NCBI GenBank assembly: GCA_002428385.1
Contig: DIWB01000032.1
Location: 38,622-49,875, forward strand
Length of the DNA: 11,254 nucleotides
DNA from: Bacteroidales bacterium UBA6117
Lineage (GTDB): Bacteria > Bacteroidota > Bacteroidia > Bacteroidales > VadinHA17
Direction of reading: 5' to 3'
Positions 5,586-11,254 of the stretch are shown piece by piece. Every line of letters starts with the position of its first letter. Within the stretch, counting starts at the first letter, position 1. The position numbers and the translations under genes were made by a program. The notes under the pieces were generated by a model. That model searched no databases. It was not told where the DNA came from and saw nothing but the letters and a program-made list of their open reading frames with translations.

Positions 5586-7297
5586 TGGAACTTATTCAGC
5601 TCAATAAGGTACAGCAGGTATCGGTCATCCAAAGCGCAAAGAACAAAGTTGACGTATGGGGCCGTGGTACAGGTAAATCCTTCCTTGTGGGATGGGATGT
5701 AAACATGATTAACCGCACGATGCCTCGGGCTATTTCGGCGGTTACAGGTCAGACGTATGGTCAGCTTCTTACACGGACGCTGCCTTCAACCTTCAAATTC
5801 CTTGAGAGCCTGGGATACAAGCGTCACAGCGACAAGAATGATCCCGGCAACTATGTCATCGGCGTGAAACCACCGCCCCATTTCATTACTCCTCTGGAAA
5901 AAATAATGAGATACGACAACGTTATCTCGTTTAGTAATGGAAACGCCCTCCTGATGCTGAGTCAGGATAGGACAGGGAGCGCTCGAGGTCCGAATGTGGA
6001 CTATGAGATACTCGACGAGGCCCTGACGATCGATAAGGAGCGTTATGACCAGGAAACATCACCTACCAACAGGGGTAACGAAGAGATTTGGGGGAGCAGA
6101 TCGAGATCACCTGTTCCCTGGCATCACGGCTTCCATTACGTCTCCTCCATGCCTTTCAGCTCCAGTCAGAAATGGCTGCTCAACTATGCTGATTACTACG
6201 AGTCTGAAGCAGGGATCCCGATCCTGAACATCTGGAACCGGATCGTTAAGCTTCAGCTCGAGCTTATCCCTGCAGCCAAGGAGAAGAACAGCAAACTATT
6301 CCGGGAGGTATGGAATGAGACAATAAGGCTTAAGAAGCAGATACTTCCTTTCGTTTCAAAGGATGGTCTGCTTTTTACCCTTGCAAACGCTTTTGACAAC
6401 CTGGAAAACGTGGGTTTGGGATATATAATACGGGAACATGACAAGCAGACTCTTCTTACCTTCCTGATCGAGATCATGAACATGGTTCCGGATAAGATAG
6501 AGGATTGTTATTACTCAATCGATGACCATAAACATGTTTACTACAACAGCACAAACGATAAGTTTATCAGGGATTATGCTGCAGATACCTCTTTCGACTT
6601 CAGTAAGCTCGAGAGCCAGGACAGTCGCTTTGATATGGACTGTAATACAAACCTTCCCCTGGACATAGTGCCTGACTGGGGCGCGAAGATATGCCTTCTC
6701 TCTGTTGGACAGGAAGGAACCTGGGATTTCATAACAGGAGAGAGGATCCCCGTTGACAATATAATCAATGAGTTCCATGTTAAGCCAGGAGAAACCAATA
6801 CTGTAATGATAAATGAGCTCATTGATAACTTCTGCAGATATTACCAACATCATATAAAGAAAGAGATAAACTACTACCGTGACCGTTATGGTGACAGCCG
6901 CCAGCCGAATGCAAAGAACTCAAAAAGCTACAACGAGCAGGCAATCGACAGGCTTATGAAGAATGGCTGGGCAGTGAACAGTATCGTACATCGGGGAATG
7001 GAACCGCCGCAACATGAAAAATATCTGTTGTGGATGAACATCCTGAAGGGAGGAGATCCCAAGTACCCGGCTGTTCGCTTCAATGGTATGAAATGTAAGT
7101 TCACCCTGATCTCGATGAACAACACCCGTGTGATAGAAGACAAAGGCAAATTCACTAAAGACAAAAGCTCTGAGCGAAGCAATAAGATACTGCCTGAAGA
7201 GGCTACTCACTTTGGCGATGCAGTTGACAAGCGCATATGGACCAAGTACGGCAGCCTGCTCACCTCTGACTCGACGTTCATCGCTCCAAAGTTCTGA
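5585..7297 (+). CDS. terL: Terminase large subunit (DNA packaging ATPase and nuclease)
   Basis: A 570-residue motor protein that cuts concatemeric phage DNA and pumps it through the portal into the prohead. The Walker A motif is GRGTGKS at residues 26-32, and the Walker B is YEILDEA at 140-146 with the catalytic Glu after Asp. The RNase H-like nuclease part shows D364 (VPDWG), an Asp-rich stretch YYRDRYGD at 430-437, and FGDAVD at 543-548, a likely set of metal-binding acids. Residues ~200-350 are an extended, mostly helical region between the two domains, making the protein longer than many large subunits of 420-500 residues. It is the last gene of the packaging unit and is followed by the window's largest non-coding gap. 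Confidence 0.9.
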   Translation: MELIQLNKVQQVSVIQSAKNKVDVWGRGTGKSFLVGWDVNMINRTMPRAISAVTGQTYGQLLTRTLPSTFKFLESLGYKRHSDKNDPGNYVIGVKPPPHFITPLEKIMRYDNVISFSNGNALLMLSQDRTGSARGPNVDYEILDEALTIDKERYDQETSPTNRGNEEIWGSRSRSPVPWHHGFHYVSSMPFSSSQKWLLNYADYYESEAGIPILNIWNRIVKLQLELIPAAKEKNSKLFREVWNETIRLKKQILPFVSKDGLLFTLANAFDNLENVGLGYIIREHDKQTLLTFLIEIMNMVPDKIEDCYYSIDDHKHVYYNSTNDKFIRDYAADTSFDFSKLESQDSRFDMDCNTNLPLDIVPDWGAKICLLSVGQEGTWDFITGERIPVDNIINEFHVKPGETNTVMINELIDNFCRYYQHHIKKEINYYRDRYGDSRQPNAKNSKSYNEQAIDRLMKNGWAVNSIVHRGMEPPQHEKYLLWMNILKGGDPKYPAVRFNGMKCKFTLISMNNTRVIEDKGKFTKDKSSERSNKILPEEATHFGDAVDKRIWTKYGSLLTSDSTFIAPKF

Positions 7298-7317
7298 TTT
7301 CATTTTGATTTCGTTTT
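7296..7317 (+). repeat. Two tandem 11-base T-rich repeats
   Basis: GATTTCATTTT (7296-7306) is followed directly by GATTTCGTTTT (7307-7317), differing at one base. Decayed relatives follow: GCATTTGAATTTT (7318-7330) and GATTTGCCTTTT (7361-7372). The first copy overlaps the terminase stop codon. It could be a protein-binding array or a low-complexity tract. Confidence 0.5.
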
Positions 7318-7330
7318 GCATTTGAATTTT

Positions 7331-7345
7331 GGGCAGCTTTTGCCC
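7331..7345 (+). other. Small hairpin after the terminase gene
   Basis: GGGCA (7331-7335) pairs with TGCCC (7341-7345) around a GCTTT loop. The following TCATATTT is a poor T-tract, so at best it is a weak terminator. The same left arm, as GGGCAGC (7331-7337), can instead pair with GCTGCCC at 7375-7381. Confidence 0.35.
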
Positions 7346-7376
7346 TCATATTTCAACTGTGATTTGCCTTTTTTGC

Positions 7377-7399
7377 TGCCCGCCGAGAAAGGGCGGGCA
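7377..7399 (+). other. G/C-rich hairpin in the terminase-portal gap
   Basis: TGCCCGCC (7377-7384) pairs perfectly with GGCGGGCA (7392-7399) around a seven-base loop. It stands out in an A/T-rich gap. The T-run (7369-7374) precedes rather than follows it, so it is not a standard terminator in either direction. It may be an RNA structure or a DNA-binding site. Confidence 0.6.
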
Positions 7400-7448
7400 T
7401 CGCATCAGCTTAGAGCCACAAAATAAGGTTTTTGCATTTTTCATTTTT

Positions 7449-7491
7449 AGTCCGATAGCTCTCAGGTTGTTATTTTAAAATTTTTCGGACT
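7449..7491 (+). repeat. Wide inverted repeat in the terminase-portal gap
   Basis: AGTCCGA (7449-7455) and TCGGACT (7485-7491) are perfect inverted copies, 29 bases apart. The spacer holds the palindrome TTTTAAAATTTT-like tract near 7473-7485. This could be a split operator or a long-loop RNA stem; no T-run follows it. Confidence 0.45.
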
Positions 7492-7538
7492 CAACAGCTT
7501 CAAAAACCCGTGTCCTTTTTTCAATATCCATAAGAATT

Positions 7539-7546
7539 TAGTTTTG
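7539..7546 (+). promoter_or_regulatory. Bacteroidota -7-like motif before the portal unit
   Basis: TAGTTTTG matches the Bacteroidota -7 consensus TAnnTTTG exactly. The upstream -33 element is poor: only a run of T at 7516-7521, without the G. If used, the transcript would begin near 7553, beyond the GTG at 7549, which would favour the ATG at 7564 as gene start. The match could be chance in such T-rich DNA. Confidence 0.3.
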
Positions 7547-7563
7547 CCGTGAATCTTTTTGTC

Positions 7564-7842
7564 ATGGCAGATACAATACGGCGTAACACGGCACTCAGGG
7601 AGTACGACATCAAAGAAACTCCCACCGGCAGCCAGGTAATCTTTTCAATCCGGTTTATAAAAAATAACGGAGAGTCTGTATTCCTTCCCCGGGCTGTGGC
7701 TTGCGGACTTCCTTACAGTCTGAAAGAAAACCGGATGCGCGGTGTAGTTGCTGTTGACCAGCATGGAGATAAGATCGGTCATCCGTATCCGGTAAGCATA
7801 GACCTGATCACTGAATGGAATGGTAGAAAAATAGTCTTATGA
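7564..7842 (+). CDS. Small conserved-looking phage protein of unknown function
   Basis: A 92-residue protein read from the ATG at 7564 (MADTIRRNTALREYDI). An in-frame GTG at 7549 would add MNLFV; the ATG is preferred because of codon type and because the promoter-like motif ends at 7546. It is a mostly beta protein with IFSIRFIKNNGESVFLPRAVACGLPYSLKENRMRG in its middle, quoted here in part only for orientation: key points are R-F-I-K-N-N-G, an A-C-G-L-P turn and the closing E-W-N-G. It has no signal peptide or membrane segment. The portal gene begins directly after its stop. I recall small proteins of this kind before Bacteroidetes phage portal genes but know no function; a head or portal accessory role is a guess. 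Confidence 0.6.
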   Translation: MADTIRRNTALREYDIKETPTGSQVIFSIRFIKNNGESVFLPRAVACGLPYSLKENRMRGVVAVDQHGDKIGHPYPVSIDLITEWNGRKIVL

Positions 7843-9183
7843 ATGGAATCAATCTATAACTCTGAGGGGGTTCCCTTAATCAGCTTCGGCAAAAGATCTT
7901 TTGTGTCAACCGCAGGGGCACCTGAGTCGAAGCTTATAAATAATCCGACTGATAGCATCGACTGGGCGGTGACTGTCGATGATTACCGCATTGCTCCCTG
8001 GGGAGACAATAATGACTTCCCGCAGCAGGCAGATCTACTGATTGAAAAAACAGGAGTGCTGAACACCGGCCTCAGGACTTTGCGAAATGTGATCCTGGGA
8101 CAGGGTATATTTCCCTGCAGGGTGACCGGTCTGGATGATGAAGGAAATGAAGTTCTGGAACTTATCCAGGACAGAGACCTGTTGAATCTCTGCGGGGGGC
8201 GCATGGTTCGGAGATATTTTGAGCGGGCACTGAGGGATTACCTGAAATTTGGCCGCTGCTTCCCGGAGCTTATCCCGAATGCTGACGGGACAAAGATAGT
8301 GGGTATTAACACCATCAATGCCTACTACTGCCGTCTCGTGGAAGCCAACACCAGGGGAGAGATAGAGAACTGTATCATATCCGGAGACTGGCCCGAAAGT
8401 CCCAAGCCCGGGTACAAGCGGATCCCTGTGTTATCGGAATATGATCCTTACGATGATCTTCAGTCCCGCCGCCTGGCCCGCTCCCTGGGAAAAACTTCCC
8501 TGATCTATCCGCTCTCCGACACCTGGAGCAACCGCGACTATTATTCTCACCCCATCTGGTGGAGTGCGAAACTTGCCGGATGGATCGACCTGGCTCACCT
8601 GATTCCTCTCTTCATCCGTCGCATGTACGAAAATGCAATGGCGATCAAGTGGCACGTAAAGATCCCTTACGCGTTCTGGGATAAGATGTTCAAAAAGACC
8701 GATTACGCCGACGAAGCCACCCGGAAAAAAGCAATCAATGACTATCAGAATAAGATAGAGGAAAACCTTTGCTCTGCTGATAAAGCAGGAAAAGCGCTCT
8801 TTACCGGCTTTGAAATCGGACCGCTGGGAAAAGCCGAGGAGCAGTGGGATATTGAAGAGCTTAAGTTAGACATGACAGCTGCAGAGAAGCTAACCACATC
8901 CGCAGCATCGAATTCGGAGATCCTTTTCACTTTGATGATCAACCCCAACCTGCTTGGCGCCGGAATGCCCGGGGGTACTTATGCCGGCAACCAGGGTGGA
9001 TCTAATATCCGTGAAGCCTTCCTTGTCAATATTGCCAACGCCTGGATCGACAGGCAGAACCTGCTGGATCCCCTGGAGTGTTACCTCCGGTATAACGGAG
9101 TTACTGACGTGGAGCTCCGCTTCCGCAATACGATATTAACAACGCTGGACACTGGCGCCGGCACTAAAAAAGTAGTAAGCTGA
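7843..9183 (+). CDS. Probable portal protein
   Basis: A 446-residue protein of the size usual for portal proteins, the twelve-subunit ring at one capsid vertex through which DNA is packaged. Residues 49-60 read RIAPWGDNNDFP, a W-G-x-x-N-x-x-P signature I associate with portals of Bacteroidetes phages. The helical part at 72-90 (VLNTGLRTLRNVILGQGIF) and the charged, helical 335-360 segment fit the wing and stem. Residues 365-395 (MINPNLLGAGMPGGTY, then GGSNIREAF) match the Gly-rich loop and following helix seen late in SPP1/HK97-type portals. It directly abuts the small gene before it and shares one base (TGATG) with the next, and lies one gene after the terminase gap. Family call is by pattern and context. 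Confidence 0.74.
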   Translation: MESIYNSEGVPLISFGKRSFVSTAGAPESKLINNPTDSIDWAVTVDDYRIAPWGDNNDFPQQADLLIEKTGVLNTGLRTLRNVILGQGIFPCRVTGLDDEGNEVLELIQDRDLLNLCGGRMVRRYFERALRDYLKFGRCFPELIPNADGTKIVGINTINAYYCRLVEANTRGEIENCIISGDWPESPKPGYKRIPVLSEYDPYDDLQSRRLARSLGKTSLIYPLSDTWSNRDYYSHPIWWSAKLAGWIDLAHLIPLFIRRMYENAMAIKWHVKIPYAFWDKMFKKTDYADEATRKKAINDYQNKIEENLCSADKAGKALFTGFEIGPLGKAEEQWDIEELKLDMTAAEKLTTSAASNSEILFTLMINPNLLGAGMPGGTYAGNQGGSNIREAFLVNIANAWIDRQNLLDPLECYLRYNGVTDVELRFRNTILTTLDTGAGTKKVVS

Positions 9184-10163
9184 TGTTTTTCTCAACTGTT
9201 GAAGATACGTTTTTGGAACAGGTAAAATTGTTCATACCTGCTTCCGCGGCTACAAGTAAGGAAAAGCTCTGGCCCTTTATAGAAGCGGCAGAAAGGAAAT
9301 ATATTCTTCCCATCCTCGGAAGGGAGTTGTATAATGATCTCTCAGCGTTTGCCGCAGAGGATTCTGCCTGGAGCGGTGAGGGAGAAGATATAGTGAAATC
9401 TACGGAACTACTCCGACTGGTCCGACTGAGCGAAATCAACCTTGCCTATTTTATCGGATTCGATATTCTGAACTCCCGGATCTCGGACCAGGGTTTTCAG
9501 CGTGCAGAGACCGAGAACTTCAAGGGATTATACAAGTACCAGGAAGAGAATATCCGGACCTACTTCAAGGAAACAGGATTCAATACCATCGACGATATTC
9601 TCCAATATCTGGAAGATTATATGGAGTACTTCCCGGAATGGGAGGGTTCTGCTTCCTTCACTCTGCGTCAGGCTTCTATCATTAAGGATACAAAAACCTT
9701 TGACGGTATTTGTTCGATTAATGGCAGTCGTCTGATCTTCCTCCGTCTTCAGCCGTTCATTAACCAGGTTATGGATATTGATATTAAAAATGTCCTCGGA
9801 GCCGATATTTATGAAGCGCTGCAGGACGAACTCTCCGGATTAGGATCAGGAGGCGATTATCTCGACCTGGCAGGGGAGTTAAAGAAGCCTGTTGCCTTCC
9901 TGTCTGCAGCTCTCCTGGTTAAGAATACGGGGAACCTGACAGAGAAAGGCCTCTTCTTTGAGAGCCGGTCCGGATCTCCTGATAGTATAAGCCTGACGCC
10001 CGGAGGAGTTGACAGCAGTAACTATGCTTTTTATCGTAGCACGGGAGAGCAGTATCTCGCGGGACTGAGGAAATATCTCCGCGATAACTTCGTCGACTAT
10101 CCTGGTATAACCGGATCAGTCTACTCCAGGGATAACGACGGCAAAAAAACCTTCTTCACATGA
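9183..10163 (+). CDS. Head-tail connector-like protein made of two related halves
   Basis: A 326-residue, helical protein starting in a one-base overlap with the portal gene. Residues 31-56 (PFIEAAERKYILPILGREL onward) and 191-216 (PFINQVMDIDIKNVLGADIY onward) align without gaps at an offset of exactly 160, sharing P-F-I, I, L-G, Y and L. Similar helices then follow in both halves (near 107-130 and 258-300), so the protein looks like a tandem duplication of one domain. The A-E-x-x-Y-I-x-P-x-L-G pattern recalls DUF6712-type proteins of Bacteroidetes phages and helical gp6-like adaptors that sit under the portal. Position straight after the portal supports an adaptor role. The exact family is my recollection, not tested. 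Confidence 0.6.
   Translation: MFFSTVEDTFLEQVKLFIPASAATSKEKLWPFIEAAERKYILPILGRELYNDLSAFAAEDSAWSGEGEDIVKSTELLRLVRLSEINLAYFIGFDILNSRISDQGFQRAETENFKGLYKYQEENIRTYFKETGFNTIDDILQYLEDYMEYFPEWEGSASFTLRQASIIKDTKTFDGICSINGSRLIFLRLQPFINQVMDIDIKNVLGADIYEALQDELSGLGSGGDYLDLAGELKKPVAFLSAALLVKNTGNLTEKGLFFESRSGSPDSISLTPGGVDSSNYAFYRSTGEQYLAGLRKYLRDNFVDYPGITGSVYSRDNDGKKTFFT
9273..9350 (+). repeat. Connector protein repeat, first copy
   Basis: Codes for residues 31-56. It aligns without gaps with 9753-9830, sharing P-F-I, I, L-G, Y and L at the same spacing. The repeat is visible in protein but not in DNA, so the duplication is old. Confidence 0.6.
9753..9830 (+). repeat. Connector protein repeat, second copy
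   Basis: Codes for residues 191-216, the partner of 9273-9350. In this half the acidic A-E-R-K-Y segment is replaced by V-M-D-I-D while the L-G turn and following Y are kept. Confidence 0.6.
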
Positions 10164-10888
10164 TTAAGGTTGCAATTCAATACAGACCTTTTAGTTTTCT
10201 CCCTTTCAAACATCGCAGGGATTTACTTATGCCCTCGCGCTGGAGCGAGCTTAACGATCGTCAGCTCGAGAGCATCCACCTGGCGCTAAGCGGAAGAACT
10301 CAGGATAATAAACTTATAAGTTTATTCCTCGGTGTGAACAGGTTCTTTGCACGTAGACTCGACTCCTATTCAAAATTTTGCATTCTCAGGCAGTTAACTT
10401 TTCTCAATAAGATAGATATCTGTGATAAATTCATCATTCGCAGGATCGGAAAGCTTCGCGCCCCTGAGGATAAGCTAAAAGATGTGACATTCGGCCAGTT
10501 CATCTTCGGAGACACTTATTTCCAGAACTACTGTGAGGGCAGGAAAAAGGATCTCGACCTGTTTATTGCCTGCTATTACACCAGGAGAAAGTTTTCTGAA
10601 AAGGAAATTGAACAAAACGCTGCAATCATTTTCAGGGAGAGCATTCATAAGCGGGAAGCCATCGCCCTTAATTACCGGCTTATTCGTGAATGGCTGGCTC
10701 GCAGATACCCGCATGTTTTTGAAAGGAGAGACACTAAGAAGAATGATAAAGGAAATGGCTGGGTTGGCGTATTTGATAAGCTTGTCGGAGATAATATAAT
10801 CGACACCGACCGCTATGCCGGCACCACGCTCTCTCAAACACTAAGGTACCTGGATGACCGGGTGAAGGAACATTTAAAACAGAAATGA
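10160..10888 (+). CDS. Unknown phage protein in the connector/tail unit
   Basis: A 242-residue, strongly basic protein that begins in an ATGA overlap with the previous gene, which fixes the start. Residues 24-40 (MPSRWSELNDRQLESIH) form a P-x-x-W-x-E-L-x-x-x-Q-L start of a helix that I have seen in Bacteroidetes phage proteins of unknown role. After that it is almost all helix, with many Arg/Lys and aromatic pairs (FFARRLDSYSKF, ACYYTRRKFSEKEIE, LIREWLARRYPHVFERR). No signal peptide, membrane helix or catalytic motif is evident. Its place after portal and connector and before another small late gene suggests a head-tail joining protein or tail-assembly chaperone; a function cannot be given from sequence. 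Confidence 0.65.
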   Translation: MIKVAIQYRPFSFLPFKHRRDLLMPSRWSELNDRQLESIHLALSGRTQDNKLISLFLGVNRFFARRLDSYSKFCILRQLTFLNKIDICDKFIIRRIGKLRAPEDKLKDVTFGQFIFGDTYFQNYCEGRKKDLDLFIACYYTRRKFSEKEIEQNAAIIFRESIHKREAIALNYRLIREWLARRYPHVFERRDTKKNDKGNGWVGVFDKLVGDNIIDTDRYAGTTLSQTLRYLDDRVKEHLKQK

Positions 10889-10889
10889 C

Positions 10890-11254
10890 ATGGCTGCAAA
10901 ATTCGCTGACCTGGTTGAATATTTTAAGCAGATTGCCGAGCAGCATGTCGACATACAGCACAGCTCGTCAAAAAAACACTTCTTCCGTTTTGAACTGGAT
11001 GAAGTAATATCAGGACTTGTCGTTAAGCTCAACTATCCGGCCCTGATACTGGAGGCATACGACTTTGATTATGTTGAATCGACCTCTGATAATATTCTTA
11101 AGTCGAGAAACGGGGCGTTCATGCTCATTGATAAAGTTACAGATGCTGGAGATTACGATCGCATCCATGAGGTGTGGGATGAAATGGAAGCGATCGGAGA
11201 TGAAATCCTTGTTAAGATGCGGGCGGATAAGGAAAAGAAAACCGTTCCGGTTCT
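10890..11254 (+). CDS. Unknown late phage protein, N-terminal part (3' end cut)
   Basis: The gene starts at the ATG one base after the previous stop and runs open to the window end: 121 codons and two bases. The translation begins MAAKFADLVEYFKQIAEQHV and includes KKHFFRFELDEVISGL, YPALILEAYDFDYVES, then NGAFMLIDKV and DYDRIHEVWDEMEAIGDEIL, ending with a Lys-rich stretch. The pattern of helix, beta strand with F-F-R-F, L-E-x-Y-D-F and a terminal amphipathic helix resembles a small protein often found among head-tail genes of Bacteroidetes phages, as far as I recall. Its function is unknown; a head-tail or tail completion role is a guess from context. No stop codon is met, so its length is unknown. 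Confidence 0.72.
   Translation, partial: MAAKFADLVEYFKQIAEQHVDIQHSSSKKHFFRFELDEVISGLVVKLNYPALILEAYDFDYVESTSDNILKSRNGAFMLIDKVTDAGDYDRIHEVWDEMEAIGDEILVKMRADKEKKTVPV

Larger units (their letters stand above)
7298..7548 (+). other. Non-coding A/T-rich gap between terminase and portal units
   Basis: About 250 bases (266 if the downstream gene starts at 7564) without a credible gene on either strand, in a window where other genes nearly touch. It holds an imperfect short tandem repeat at its left edge, a cluster of G/C-rich inverted repeats that can pair in alternative ways (7331-7399), a separate wide inverted repeat (7449-7491), and a promoter-like motif just before the next gene. No T-tract follows the strong hairpin on the + strand, so a clear terminator after the terminase is not seen. 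Possible roles are a promoter/attenuator for the portal unit or a packaging recognition site. Confidence 0.6.

Noticed and set aside
7377..7399. Rho-independent terminator after the large terminase
   Set aside because: The G/C hairpin is real, but no T-run follows it on the + strand, and on the - strand the following run is A, so the terminator reading is not supported.
7549..7563. GTG at 7549 as start of the small gene before the portal
   Set aside because: Possible, but it adds only five residues and competes with the ATG at 7564, which has the better codon and would lie downstream of the promoter-like motif.
1..11254. tRNA genes, CRISPR array, insertion sequence, integrase or attachment site
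   Set aside because: I looked for cloverleaf-like G/C arms, regularly spaced repeats, transposase or recombinase motifs and found none.

Overview
The window is one densely packed, single-direction block of tailed-phage (or prophage) genes, very probably from a phage of Bacteroidota. Three things point to that host group. Leaders are A/T-rich and genes lack a convincing Shine-Dalgarno. The structural proteins resemble families I associate with Bacteroidetes phages rather than with lambda- or SPP1-like phages. A TAnnTTTG-type -7 motif occurs in the only sizeable gap. Twelve genes are read, all on the + strand; the first and last are cut by the window ends. No integrase, repressor, attachment site, tRNA, rRNA or CRISPR array is visible, so a free phage cannot be told from a prophage here.

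Layout. (1) 1-1968, virion unit: the C-terminal end of a coiled-coil scaffold-like protein, the probable major capsid protein (GTG start) and a tail-tube-like structural protein, closed by a strong intrinsic terminator at 1998-2030. (2) 2074-4198, a three-gene sugar-transfer cassette: two GT-A-like glycosyltransferases and a Stealth-family (CR2/CR3-like) sugar-phosphate transferase whose last ~52 residues are a module also found at the start of the next protein. (3) 4199-7297, packaging unit: the protein carrying that module, a probable small terminase subunit and the large terminase subunit. (4) 7298-7548, an A/T-rich non-coding gap with a short tandem repeat, competing hairpins and a promoter-like motif. 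(5) 7564-11254, portal and connector unit: a small unknown protein, the probable portal, a two-repeat connector-like protein, an unknown protein and a truncated unknown protein.

From 2074 to 7297 and from 7564 to the end, neighbours overlap by 1-10 bases or lie 0-2 bases apart, so each block looks like a translationally coupled operon. The genes cover making the capsid (scaffold, capsid), packaging DNA into it (terminases, portal) and joining the tail (connectors, tail tube). The sugar-transfer cassette sits inside this late block, which suggests it acts on the virion or on the host surface late in infection. The strongest candidate for something undescribed is that cassette, especially the Stealth-like enzyme fused to a module shared with the phage's own terminase-adjacent protein. 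A second point is the gene order, with capsid and tail-tube genes upstream of the terminase and the portal downstream.
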